From: an uncultured Candidatus Actinomarina sp.
GTDB taxonomy: Bacteria; Actinomycetota; Acidimicrobiia; Actinomarinales; Actinomarinaceae
Direction of reading: 5' to 3'
DNA length: 61,174 bases
NCBI GenBank assembly: GCA_902595195.1
Contig: CACJPC010000002.1
Coordinates: 106,270-167,443, forward strand
The first letter of the stretch is position 1. Each line of letters opens with the position of its first letter. Made by a program: the position numbers and the translations under genes. This document shows positions 50,280-58,822 of the stretch, piece by piece. Below the pieces are notes generated by a model. The model was not told the origin of the DNA and did not search any database. It was given only the letters and a program-made list of their open reading frames with translations.

Positions 50280-51455
50280 ATGGGTGCAATAAATATAAAT
50301 AATGTTGGAAAAATTTATCCAAACGGAACTAGGGCTCTTGAAGACGTAAATATAGAAATTAATGACGGTGAATTTGTTGTTTTAGTTGGTCCATCTGGCT
50401 GTGGTAAAACAACACTTCTTCGGATGGTCGCTGGACTTGAAGATATTACTGAGGGTGAGATTTCTATTGCTGATAAAGTTGTAAATGAAATTGCACCTAA
50501 AGATCGTGACATTGCGATGGTATTTCAAAACTACGCACTGTATCCTCATATGTCTGTTTACGACAACATGGCTTTTTCTCTTAAGCTTCGGAAATTACCT
50601 AAAGATGAAATTGACCAAAAAGTTAGAGATGCAGCAAAAACTTTAGAAATAGATGAGTTGTTAGAAAGAAAACCAAAGGCTTTATCTGGTGGTCAGAGAC
50701 AAAGGGTTGCTATGGGAAGAGCAATTGTAAGAAATCCACAAGCATTTTTAATGGATGAGCCTTTGTCCAATTTAGATGCTAAATTACGCGTCCAAATGAG
50801 AGCTGAATTAGGCCAACTTCATTCACAACTTGAAACCACAACCTTATATGTTACACACGACCAAGTTGAGGCAATGACTATGGGTGATCGTGTTGCGGTT
50901 ATAAGAAAAGGTGTTCTCCAACAAATAGATACACCGAGAGAAATTTATTTATATCCAAAAAATATTTTTGTAGCGGGTTTTATAGGAAGTCCAGCTATGA
51001 ACTTTGTATATGCAGACATCAAAACATCCACAAAAGGAATGACATTGATATTTGGTAATGATAAAATTTTGGCTAAAGATGCTCCTGAGGCCTTAAAAGA
51101 GTATGAAGGAAAAGAAATTGTTCTTGGAATAAGACCAGAAGCATTTGAAGATTCCGTGTATGCAAACAAAAAAGAATTTACAGAAGAGATAAATATTGAT
51201 GTATCTCTTTTAGAACAACTTGGTTCAGATACTTACATTCATTTTTTCAAAGATATAAAACCTGTACAAACTGAAGCTATTGAAGAAATTTTAGCTGATG
51301 AAGGTGAAGATATTTCAGTATTAGGAACACAGACAAAATTTATTGCAAGAATTAATCCAAATGCGACTATAGAAGAAGGACAAACCATAAACCTTGCGAT
51401 TGATCCAACAAAATTGCATTATTTTGATCCTGAAACTGGGATGGCTATAACTTAA
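50280..51455 (+). CDS. Sugar ABC importer ATPase (MalK/UgpC/AglK type)
   Basis: Cytosolic ATPase of a CUT1 carbohydrate importer, 391 residues. Walker A is GPSGCGKTTLLRM, the Q-loop MVFQNYALYPHMSVYDN, the signature LSGGQRQRVAMGRA, Walker B AFLMDEPLSNLDAKL and the switch VTHDQVEAM. The C-terminal third is the TOBE/regulatory domain starting at FVAGFIGSPAMNFV. It stands alone on the plus strand while the permeases and binding proteins lie on the minus strand behind it; the stop overlaps SBP2 by 4 bases. It probably energises those permeases and perhaps others, as multi-use MsiK proteins do. Confidence 0.95.
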   Translation: MGAININNVGKIYPNGTRALEDVNIEINDGEFVVLVGPSGCGKTTLLRMVAGLEDITEGEISIADKVVNEIAPKDRDIAMVFQNYALYPHMSVYDNMAFSLKLRKLPKDEIDQKVRDAAKTLEIDELLERKPKALSGGQRQRVAMGRAIVRNPQAFLMDEPLSNLDAKLRVQMRAELGQLHSQLETTTLYVTHDQVEAMTMGDRVAVIRKGVLQQIDTPREIYLYPKNIFVAGFIGSPAMNFVYADIKTSTKGMTLIFGNDKILAKDAPEALKEYEGKEIVLGIRPEAFEDSVYANKKEFTEEINIDVSLLEQLGSDTYIHFFKDIKPVQTEAIEEILADEGEDISVLGTQTKFIARINPNATIEEGQTINLAIDPTKLHYFDPETGMAIT

Positions 51456-52705
51456 ATTTCTCTATCAAGTTCGTTTAGAAGTTTAACTAAGTTTTGAGGA
51501 CCTTCTCTAATATATTCTTTAAAGAGCTCCCACAACAAATTTGAACCAATAGGTCTAGCCATGATTTCTGAAGCATCATATCTGAATAAGTCTTTTTGTA
51601 ATGCATCATGAACAATTGAATACTCATACTTGGTTAATTCATTATTTATTATTAGTTTATTAAAATTTTGATTGGCGGATATAAATTCTGTGTCTTTGTA
51701 AGACGACCAAGTTTCACCAAAATTTTTTGAAAGAATTTTAGAAATGACTTCCTTTGATAATTCATTATCTTTTATCAAAACTATATTGTCTCCAATACCT
51801 ACCACTGAATTTTCAAAATTTATTTTTGGTACGTTAGTTACTGCAAAGTCTTTTAAGTATTGATAATCCTCAGGAATATAATATCTAAAATAATGTCCAC
51901 TCCAAGACATAAAGCACTCTGTTGAATCATCTAACAATACCTTAGGGAGATTTCTAAACTCTTTATTTATTATTGAGCCTGGACCGTTATATATATGGTT
52001 GTCATAAAATATAAAATCTTCAATATGTTTAATTGATAAGAAAATTTTTATATTGGAAGCATTAATTTTTAACTTTGACCATTCATCATATACTTCTGGA
52101 CCGTATTTTGTTAAAAGCACATCTTCCATCCAATTAGTTTGAACCCATCCTGTAGAAGCAGAGCTTTCTGAATTCGCACACCATGGGCTTATACCTTTAT
52201 CTGCAATTTTCTTTGTACCTTTAAGTAAGGTTTCAAAGCTATCAAATTTAACATTATGTTGTTCAAATTTCGAAATGTCATACCAAATTAATGAATTTGG
52301 GAATAACCTTGTCCACCCACCGTAAATACTATCTTCATGAGAAACAATAGAGATAAGGTGGTTTGGATATAGATTGAAAATTGAGTTATTATCTACAAGT
52401 ACATCATCCAGACTGTATATCAACTTTCTTTCAGCAAGATTGACTACTCCTTGAGGGTTTGGAATTATAGCAATCGAACTCGAGCTATTTGGGTTATCTA
52501 TAATAAAAGTCTCAGCATCAGAAACTGATTCATATTTAATTTTTATTCCAAGTTCATCTGCAATAATATTCAGTTCTTCAATAAAATATTCTTGCTCATG
52601 AAACTCAGGTCCAATAATGACAACTTCTGGTGGGTCAAATGCAAGAAATGAAAACGTAATAATAATTAAAACAGTTAAAGAAAAAAATAATATTTTTTTA
52701 TTCAA
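51452..52705 (-). CDS. Divergent sugar-binding protein paralogue with a membrane anchor (SBP2)
   Basis: A 417-residue extracytoplasmic protein homologous to the lipoprotein SBP at 56389. Shared blocks are GWVQTNWMEDVLL against GWLATDWMEDIML, and FRYDASEIM against FRFDASDLM; the paired cysteines in SPWCANS and ECFMSW also have counterparts. Unlike SBP1 it has no lipobox: the N-terminus KKILFFSLTVLIIITFSFLA lacks a cysteine, so it is either anchored by an uncleaved helix or released. Composition is much richer in Lys, Asn and Ile. It is the last gene of the sugar operon, 3 bases after the ROK kinase. It may bind another sugar or modulate the transporter. Confidence 0.82.
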   Translation of the reverse strand: MNKKILFFSLTVLIIITFSFLAFDPPEVVIIGPEFHEQEYFIEELNIIADELGIKIKYESVSDAETFIIDNPNSSSSIAIIPNPQGVVNLAERKLIYSLDDVLVDNNSIFNLYPNHLISIVSHEDSIYGGWTRLFPNSLIWYDISKFEQHNVKFDSFETLLKGTKKIADKGISPWCANSESSASTGWVQTNWMEDVLLTKYGPEVYDEWSKLKINASNIKIFLSIKHIEDFIFYDNHIYNGPGSIINKEFRNLPKVLLDDSTECFMSWSGHYFRYYIPEDYQYLKDFAVTNVPKINFENSVVGIGDNIVLIKDNELSKEVISKILSKNFGETWSSYKDTEFISANQNFNKLIINNELTKYEYSIVHDALQKDLFRYDASEIMARPIGSNLLWELFKEYIREGPQNLVKLLNELDREI

Positions 52706-52708
52706 GGT

Positions 52709-53602
52709 TTAATCCCATAATAAAGCTGCACCTCTTACACCGCTTGAAGAACCGTGTTTAGATTTTAAAATCGGAGTATTAAAAAAATTAGAAGCAATAT
52801 ATGGAATAATTCTCTTTGGTACCTCTTGATACAGCTCTTCAATATCTGACATCCCTCCGCCACAAACTATTACATCAGGATCTAAGAGATTAACTACAGA
52901 GCTAAATGCACGTGCTGTACGTTCAAAATATTTATCCATGACTTGTTCTGAGTTTTTATCCCCTTCTCTAAAAGCATCAACTATCTCTCTCGAAGGCTTT
53001 TTTTGATTAGTAACAAACGAATAATAATTTTCTAAACCTGGACCAGATAGAAAAACCTCAATTGCTCCTATTCTCCCGCAATGTCTCTGGACTGACTTTT
53101 CATAATCGTCCATTGGTCCTGGGATAGGATTTTGACCCCATTCTCCAGTTAATTTATTTGGTCCTACGACAAGTTGTTTTCTGAAAGTATAACCCGCACC
53201 TACTCCAGTACCCATAATTACTGCAAATACAGAATCATAATTTTGTCCAGCGCCATCTATTGATTCAGACACTGCAAGGCAATCTGCATCGTTTGCAATT
53301 CGTACTTCAAATCCAAGCTTGCTTTCTAAATCTTTCTTAACATCTTGCCCTTCTAATGCTTCAGTATTTGAAACTTGAACTAAACCTGTTTTAGGATGTA
53401 GCGATCCAGGCATTCCAATTCCTACAGTGAATTCTGTAAAATCTGAAGAGATATCAGTAATTAATTTAAATACTGTATTGATTATTTCAACATAATTTTC
53501 TTTGGGTGCATCAACGCGTTTTCTTAAAAGTTCTTTTCCTGTTGATGGATCAAGAACAATGGCTTCGATCTTTGTACCTCCCCAATCTATTCCAACTTTC
53601 AT
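52709..53602 (-). CDS. ROK-family sugar kinase
   Basis: Cytosolic kinase of the glucokinase/fructokinase ROK group, 297 residues. The N-terminal phosphate loop is GIDWGGTKIEAIVLD. Other signatures are GIGMPGSLHPKTG, the catalytic aspartate in IANDADCLAVSE, GTGVGAGYT and GEWGQNPIPGP. The usual zinc-binding motif CxCGxxGCxE is reduced to HCGRIGAIE, so at least two cysteines are lost. Its operon position suggests it phosphorylates the hexose released from the imported glucoside. A regulator role is unlikely since it has no helix-turn-helix domain. Confidence 0.93.
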   Translation of the reverse strand: MKVGIDWGGTKIEAIVLDPSTGKELLRKRVDAPKENYVEIINTVFKLITDISSDFTEFTVGIGMPGSLHPKTGLVQVSNTEALEGQDVKKDLESKLGFEVRIANDADCLAVSESIDGAGQNYDSVFAVIMGTGVGAGYTFRKQLVVGPNKLTGEWGQNPIPGPMDDYEKSVQRHCGRIGAIEVFLSGPGLENYYSFVTNQKKPSREIVDAFREGDKNSEQVMDKYFERTARAFSSVVNLLDPDVIVCGGGMSDIEELYQEVPKRIIPYIASNFFNTPILKSKHGSSSGVRGAALLWD

Positions 53603-53603
53603 G

Positions 53604-54179
53604 TCAATTACCCAATTCGAAATTTATACTATATTTCTCTATATTACTAGTGCCTATTACTTCTATTTGGTTTAATTTGTTTTGCTTCCAAATATATGGC
53701 GCATCAGGATACTCTCCTGCGTAGTCAGTTGCAACGCCGACTAAATATTTATCTCCATCAATTGTTTGGATGTCTAAAAAACGTAAATAATAAAAATAAC
53801 TATCGCATCTATCATCCTCACTTAGATTTATTTCTCCAATAATTGACTTTTTGAAATTGTTTTTCTTTTCTAGTTCCAAAGAAAACTCACCTGGTCCAAA
53901 TTTCTCCCAACTTGGGCCAATACAAACTCCGGTAAAATCACCTTCATAATCTTCTCTAAATTTCATATCAAATACTAAGTTGTAACTTTCAATATTTGTA
54001 TCTGAAACTGGAAAAGATTGAACAGTAACTTTTACTTTATCTTTCGATAGGTATTCAACATTAATTGAAAGTTGAGATTCAATAATGTTGTTATCATCAG
54101 AGTCAATTGTGTATGAATAAGTAGTTAGGTTAGAACAAAAAATTAATAATGAAAATATTAGTAATTTACCGGGCTTCAA
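53604..54179 (-). CDS. Secreted protein of unknown function in the sugar transport operon
   Basis: I do not recognise the family. The 191-residue protein begins with a signal peptide (KLLIFSLLIFCSNLTTYS). The mature part looks beta-rich, with alternating strands such as QLSINVEYLSKDKVKVTVQS and a conserved-looking pair of cysteines in GVCIGPSW and EDDRCDSYF that could form a disulfide. It overlaps the permease gene by 4 bases (ATGA) and precedes the ROK kinase by 1 base, so it is made with the transporter. A carbohydrate-binding or periplasmic accessory role is possible but not shown. Confidence 0.75.
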   Translation of the reverse strand: MKPGKLLIFSLLIFCSNLTTYSYTIDSDDNNIIESQLSINVEYLSKDKVKVTVQSFPVSDTNIESYNLVFDMKFREDYEGDFTGVCIGPSWEKFGPGEFSLELEKKNNFKKSIIGEINLSEDDRCDSYFYYLRFLDIQTIDGDKYLVGVATDYAGEYPDAPYIWKQNKLNQIEVIGTSNIEKYSINFELGN

Positions 54180-55078
54180 CCCTTTACGGCTCCGCCGATT
54201 AATCCTCTAATGAAAAATCTTTGCAAACTGAAGAATACTGTTAAAGGAACAATCATAGATATGATTGCCCCTGAGGTTCTAAGATGCCATGCTTCACCGT
54301 AAGCACCTACAGCAAGCTGTGAAACGTGGGATGTTACAACTAGATTTTCAGGTTTATAAACACCTAGAAATACATTGGCTACAAGAAAATCATTATAAAC
54401 CCATAAAAACTGAAATGTTGCAAAAGCTGCAATACCAGCGACTGAAAGAGGCAGAACTAGTTTGAAAAATGTTGTCATATTGCTGGCACCATCAATCTTG
54501 GCAGATTCAATTACACTTCTTGGTAAACTCATCATAAAGTCTCTAAGTAAAAAAGTTGCTAATGGCAAGCCAAAACCTGAATGAGCAAACCACGTTGCCA
54601 CAAATGTTCCGTTAATGTCTAATGCAGGAATTATTGGAAGACCAAACACTTCTACACCACTCTTGAATAGTTGAACTAGTGGAATCAAAGACATTTGCAA
54701 AGGAATAATCATCGATGCGACAACTAAAAGAAACAATGGTTCTTTGCCTCTGAACTCCATAAAAGCAAACGCATATGCAGCAAACGCAGCAATGGTGATT
54801 GGAATGATTGTAGATGGAATCGTTACAGCAAATGAATTATAAAATGACCTATCTAGATTATCAGCAAAGAAAATTTCATTGTAATTTGCCAATGTCAACT
54901 CAGTCCACAATTTACCTGTATATATAGCATCCCACCATGATTCTCTTTTAATTGCCTCACCAGGTCTAAAAGAACTTAATACAAATCCAAATACTGGAAA
55001 TATCCAAGTAAAAGCAATCGTTATTAAAATTATTTTTGTAACAGGTTTGTCATACCACTTTTGAGTATTTCTGTTCAT
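54176..55078 (-). CDS. Sugar ABC importer permease (MalG/AglG type)
   Basis: Membrane subunit of the CUT1 importer, 300 residues, six membrane helices. The ATPase-coupling EAA loop reads RSVIESAKIDGASNMTTFFK. Near the N-terminus SSFRPGEAIKRESWW is typical of alpha-glucoside permeases of the AglG kind. The C-terminus ends in QRFFIRGLIGGAVKG, the usual MalG-type tail. It overlaps the other permease gene and the secreted-protein gene by 4 bases each. Confidence 0.93.
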   Translation of the reverse strand: MNRNTQKWYDKPVTKIILITIAFTWIFPVFGFVLSSFRPGEAIKRESWWDAIYTGKLWTELTLANYNEIFFADNLDRSFYNSFAVTIPSTIIPITIAAFAAYAFAFMEFRGKEPLFLLVVASMIIPLQMSLIPLVQLFKSGVEVFGLPIIPALDINGTFVATWFAHSGFGLPLATFLLRDFMMSLPRSVIESAKIDGASNMTTFFKLVLPLSVAGIAAFATFQFLWVYNDFLVANVFLGVYKPENLVVTSHVSQLAVGAYGEAWHLRTSGAIISMIVPLTVFFSLQRFFIRGLIGGAVKG

Positions 55079-56310
55079 GATTGTGTATTTTCTCTTTCTC
55101 TAATAGCTGTACCAACGATAATTGGTAGAACGCAAACAAAGATTAAAACTGCAACTGTAGCTGATCTACCAAAATTTCTATACTTTGAAAATTCATCTAA
55201 CATTTTTACAGCAAGTAAATTTGTTTCTAAGTCTCCTCTGGTTGATACGTAAATAATATCGAAGGCTTTCAGGACTGTAACGACCATGTAGGTTCCAACA
55301 ACGATAATTGTACTTTTAATATATGGAATCACTATTGACCTGAATACTCTAAGCTCTGATGCACCATCTATTTGTCCTGCTTCCATAATTTCTGCTGGTA
55401 TTGCTTTAATTCCCGCAGAAAATACAACGGCTGCAAATCCTGTGAACATCCAGATCATAATGACCATTAGCAACATTGTATTTATTGGGAGATTTACCAA
55501 AATGCTACTTATAAAACCATCTGGATTTAAGTTTTGGGCAAATGGTAAGTTTGTCATATCTCTTTGTTGAAGCCATCCAATGGGTTTCAAGCAGTTAGGA
55601 TTATCAAAACCGTTGAATACGCCATCAATAATTCTGTTATTCATACACTGAGTACCAAGACGATCTACAGATACCCTTATTCCATTTATTATTCCAATTT
55701 GAGTTAATGGAGGTGGCCTATATTCGTAAATAAATTTAAATATTGCACTAGCTCCAACAGCAGATATAGCCATTGGCATAAAAACAATTGACTTAAAGAA
55801 TGCTTCACCTTTATTTAACCTGTCAGATAACCAACCCACAACTAATCCAATTAACAAAACAAAGAAAACAACAAAAATTAACCAAATTATTTGATTTCTA
55901 ATAGTTACCAGCATTTCTGGATCAGAAAAAGCCCATCTATAGTTTTCAAAACCAACAAAATCATTACTATATCTGTCTTTAAAGCTAATATAAAAAGTTC
56001 TAATTGCCGGATAAAAAAGAAACAAAGCAATCATAAATAGTGAAGGACCAGCAAACATTCTTGCTTCTAATGATTCTCTATTCTCCTTAGGTGATAATTT
56101 TATGATCTTATCCATACCTAAAAATAATAAAAACACAAAAGTAGAACCAATAATGAGAGCAAAAACAACTAATAAATTTCTAGAAATAATTTCGGTTAGT
56201 TCTCTGAATAGAATTGCTTGAAACAAAAACCAAATTAATGGAAAAAATCCTAATGCAAGCATTGAAATGCCAATCGATTTTAATTTTTCTTGTTGTGTTT
56301 GTTGCTTCAT
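55075..56310 (-). CDS. Sugar ABC importer permease (MalF/AglF type)
   Basis: Partner membrane subunit, 411 residues. Two extra N-terminal helices precede the six-helix core that starts near MFAGPSLFMIALFLFYPAI. The EAA loop is AEIMEAGQIDGASELRVFRS. A soluble loop of about 60 residues between core helices (VSVDRLGTQCMNNRIIDG and following) is longer than in MalG-type subunits and carries two cysteines. Gene order and this loop resemble AglF of alpha-glucoside importers. It lies 28 bases after the hairpin that follows SBP1. Confidence 0.92.
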   Translation of the reverse strand: MKQQTQQEKLKSIGISMLALGFFPLIWFLFQAILFRELTEIISRNLLVVFALIIGSTFVFLLFLGMDKIIKLSPKENRESLEARMFAGPSLFMIALFLFYPAIRTFYISFKDRYSNDFVGFENYRWAFSDPEMLVTIRNQIIWLIFVVFFVLLIGLVVGWLSDRLNKGEAFFKSIVFMPMAISAVGASAIFKFIYEYRPPPLTQIGIINGIRVSVDRLGTQCMNNRIIDGVFNGFDNPNCLKPIGWLQQRDMTNLPFAQNLNPDGFISSILVNLPINTMLLMVIMIWMFTGFAAVVFSAGIKAIPAEIMEAGQIDGASELRVFRSIVIPYIKSTIIVVGTYMVVTVLKAFDIIYVSTRGDLETNLLAVKMLDEFSKYRNFGRSATVAVLIFVCVLPIIVGTAIRERENTQS

Positions 56311-56338
56311 TCCAATTGTTTTATTTTAGCTTATAAAA

Positions 56339-56365
56339 GATAGCCACCCAAATAGGGTGGCTATC
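56339..56365 (-). terminator. Hairpin between the sugar-binding lipoprotein gene and its permeases
   Basis: GATAGCCACCC, loop AAATA or its complement, GGGTGGCTATC: an 11-base-pair perfect stem, followed on the minus strand by TTTTATAAGC. It is placed exactly like the hairpin after the BMP lipoprotein gene and probably lowers expression of the permeases relative to the binding protein. Confidence 0.85.
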
Positions 56366-56388
56366 AATTTACTTAAAAAAGCCCTGGT

Positions 56389-57687
56389 TTATGGCCAAGA
56401 TTTTTCGATAGTGTCTAATGCAGTATCAATATATCCTGGACCTTCAACAGCTAAGTTCATCATTTCTTTCCAGAATGAACCAGCACCAACCTCTGGTGGC
56501 ATTAAGTCAGACGCATCAAATCTGAATGAGTTTGCACTTAATGCTGCAGCGATTGTATCTCCAAGAATTTTGTTGATTGGAGCTGCATACAATGATGTAT
56601 CAAAACCAGTGTGTGCACTTAATCTTGCATTGTCTGGTCTAATAGCTACATTGTTGTAGAATTCTGCACTTAACATGTATTCAGCAACAGCTTTTGTTGC
56701 ATCTCTATCATTAAATGCACCCCACATGTCACCACCACCTAAAGCAGCAGCTGGTAATGATGGGTCAATTGAAGGGAATGGGAATACAGTTGTAATTGTA
56801 CCCGCTCCTTCTTTTTCACCTTCTGGCCAGAATCCTGTAATGAAGGATGCTTGCCTATGCATGAAACAACCTGGGTTGCCATTTGCATCTTTTGAGAACA
56901 TAGGATCTTGCGCGTTACCGAAGTAAGTTGAGACGATAGCATCTGTACCACCTACAACATAACCTTCTGTATGCATGATTGTGCTCAAAAGGGTTGCAGC
57001 GTTTTTAACAATTGGATCATTGAAAGGCATTTCATGACTAACCCACTTATCGTAGGAATCAACACCGTCTCCGGTTCTTAGCATGATGTCTTCCATCCAG
57101 TCAGTTGCTAACCAACCTGATGCACCGTTTGAGTACATACCGAAACAGAATGGATTCATTCCGTCAGCAACAATTTGATCTGCAAGTGCAATCATTTCGT
57201 CCCAAGTAGTTGGAACAGTATATCCTCTTGCATCAAATTCTGCTGGTTGGTACCAAACAATACTCTTGAGGTTAGCTGCATTAGCTCCACCATAGATTAC
57301 ACCATCAACTGTTCCCAATCCTACAAGGTAGGATGAGAAGTCATTTTGATACTGGTCTAAATCAATATCTAGATCAGCCAAAGGTGTTAGGTATCCTCTA
57401 TTAGCGGCATCGACAACAGCACCTGGCTGTGGCCATAATGCGAAGTCAGGTGTATCACCAGACTCCATTTGAATTTGTATTTCTTGCTCAAAGTTGTCAG
57501 AACCTTGGTAGGAAACAATAATTCCAGTTTCCTCTGTGAATGGTTCAAACGCAGCTCTAAATCCGTCTTGATCAGAACCGATCAAAGCACCTGTGATTGT
57601 GACTTCTTCGCCTTCAAGGCTTCCGCCACCACAAGCTCCAAGAATTAGAGTTAAGAGTAAGAAACTAACCAATAATGGTTTCTTCAT
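56389..57687 (-). CDS. Sugar ABC importer substrate-binding lipoprotein (SBP1, AglE-like)
   Basis: Extracytoplasmic carbohydrate-binding protein of 432 residues. The lipobox LILGAC ends at Cys19. The mature protein has the type of fold and motifs of alpha-glucoside binding proteins: ALWPQPGAVVDAANRGYLTP, TTWDEMIALADQIV and SGWLATDWMEDIML. The gene is preceded by AAAGGGG four bases before the ATG and by a 12-base palindrome. It is first in the operon SBP1-permease-permease-secreted protein-ROK-SBP2. Base composition is less AT-rich than SBP2, as expected of a highly expressed gene. Confidence 0.93.
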   Translation of the reverse strand: MKKPLLVSFLLLTLILGACGGGSLEGEEVTITGALIGSDQDGFRAAFEPFTEETGIIVSYQGSDNFEQEIQIQMESGDTPDFALWPQPGAVVDAANRGYLTPLADLDIDLDQYQNDFSSYLVGLGTVDGVIYGGANAANLKSIVWYQPAEFDARGYTVPTTWDEMIALADQIVADGMNPFCFGMYSNGASGWLATDWMEDIMLRTGDGVDSYDKWVSHEMPFNDPIVKNAATLLSTIMHTEGYVVGGTDAIVSTYFGNAQDPMFSKDANGNPGCFMHRQASFITGFWPEGEKEGAGTITTVFPFPSIDPSLPAAALGGGDMWGAFNDRDATKAVAEYMLSAEFYNNVAIRPDNARLSAHTGFDTSLYAAPINKILGDTIAAALSANSFRFDASDLMPPEVGAGSFWKEMMNLAVEGPGYIDTALDTIEKSWP

Positions 57688-57702
57688 TTTTCCCCTTTGT
57701 GT

Positions 57703-57718
57703 ATACGTACGTATGCTA
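57703..57718. promoter_or_regulatory. Palindromic operator candidate and -10 box upstream of SBP1
   Basis: ATACGTACGTAT (57703-57714) is a perfect 12-base palindrome. On the minus strand it overlaps the end of a TAGCAT box (57713-57718), a plausible -10 element, so a bound regulator would cover the transcription start of the sugar operon. The family of the regulator (LacI or GntR, for example) cannot be told. Confidence 0.5.
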
Positions 57719-57827
57719 AAAATAAGGAATTTTTAGCTTTTTTAATTTTATTGAATTATCGATTATTTTCACATAGAAAATAAAAAAACTTTCAATTCTA
57801 TTTGGTTTTTTTTTTGATTTTGTTATG

Positions 57828-57911
57828 TGCCCGGGGGGGGACTCGAACCCCCACATCCTTTCGAATAACGGATTTTAAGTCCGTCGCGTCTACCAATTCC
57901 GCCACCCGGGC
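57828..57911 (-). tRNA. tRNA-Leu (anticodon UAA)
   Basis: An 84-base class II tRNA. On the minus strand the acceptor arm GCCCGGG pairs with CCCGGGC, the anticodon arm is ACGGA-CTTAAAA-TCCGT with anticodon TAA, a long variable arm follows, and the T arm is GGGGG-TTCGAGT-CCCCC. The CCA end is not encoded. It reads UUA, the expected favoured leucine codon in such an AT-rich genome. The run of eight G on the plus strand is the junction of acceptor and T stems. Confidence 0.97.
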
Positions 57912-57922
57912 TAATATCTAAT

Positions 57923-58822
57923 CTAGTATTTTTTGAGTATTAGACCCTCTAAAATATCGTTTTTTGAAATTATAATTGCAGAATTACTGTAATTGCTAAG
58001 AATTATTTCTAATAAAAATATACCAGATGTAATAGTTGAAGCTCTTTTAGGATCGATTCCTCTAAATTTTGTGATAATTTCTGCTTCAGTCATTTTTAAT
58101 ATTCTTTTATTTATTGCTTGAATATTATCAATATCAATTTTAATTTCATGCAGCTCTTCTTCATTAAAATTTTGTTGATCTATAAATATTGATGCTAAAG
58201 AAAGTGCTGTGCCTGATACCCCGATCACATTTTTTTTATCTTTTATATCTAACTGAGATAGTTCTGTTTCAATTTTTAGTTTTGCTTCATCAATTAATTC
58301 TTGACCAATAGGAAGATTTGAAAAGTATTTTTCAGATAATGTTACTACACCTAAATTAAGCGACTTTGATATAATTTTATTCTCAAACTCATAAATAAAT
58401 TCAGTGCTTCTTCCACCAATATCAATAATCAAAAAATTTTCAGTATTTTGCATAAAATGCAGTACTCCAATGCTTGTTGTAATTCCCTCTTCATGACCAG
58501 ATAAAACTTCAACTTCAAAGTCATATTTTTTTCTAATATTTTGAATTATTTCGTCAGAATTTTTTGCATCTCTTAATGCAGCTGTACCAATAACAAATAC
58601 ATCATCAACATCGTTTGCAATCAACAATTTTTTAAAATTTCTTAAAGTAGAATTTACTCTTTTAAAAGCCTCCGTTGAGATTACTCCCGTCTGCTCTATG
58701 TTTTCGGACATTTTTGTAACAACATGCTTTCGAATCAATACGTTAAACCCCTGGTCATTAACCTCTGCGATTAAAAGTCTTGTGGAATTTGATCCAAGAT
58801 CAATTGAGGCAAGCTTTACCAT
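57923..58822 (-). CDS. ppx: Exopolyphosphatase / pppGpp phosphohydrolase family protein
   Basis: Actin-fold (ASKHA) phosphohydrolase acting on polyphosphate or guanosine pentaphosphate. It is 299 residues, the N-terminal two-domain core only, without the HD-like C-terminal domains of long Ppx/GppA enzymes. This is typical of actinobacterial short forms. Motifs are ASIDLGSNSTRLLIAEV, the catalytic region VLSGHEEGITTSIG, LIIDIGGRSTEFIYE and GVSGTALSLASIF. It overlaps DUF501 by 7 bases and is followed by the tRNA-Leu gene. Confidence 0.93.
   Translation of the reverse strand: MVKLASIDLGSNSTRLLIAEVNDQGFNVLIRKHVVTKMSENIEQTGVISTEAFKRVNSTLRNFKKLLIANDVDDVFVIGTAALRDAKNSDEIIQNIRKKYDFEVEVLSGHEEGITTSIGVLHFMQNTENFLIIDIGGRSTEFIYEFENKIISKSLNLGVVTLSEKYFSNLPIGQELIDEAKLKIETELSQLDIKDKKNVIGVSGTALSLASIFIDQQNFNEEELHEIKIDIDNIQAINKRILKMTEAEIITKFRGIDPKRASTITSGIFLLEIILSNYSNSAIIISKNDILEGLILKKY

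Noticed and set aside
57797-57821. T-rich run downstream of the tRNA considered as a terminator
   Set aside because: The run is T-rich on the plus strand, so it is A-rich in the tRNA transcript, and no stable stem precedes it.
57833-57840. Run of eight G considered as a sequencing artefact
   Set aside because: It is fully explained by the tRNA acceptor arm (GGG) and T stem (GGGGG), both of which pair correctly.
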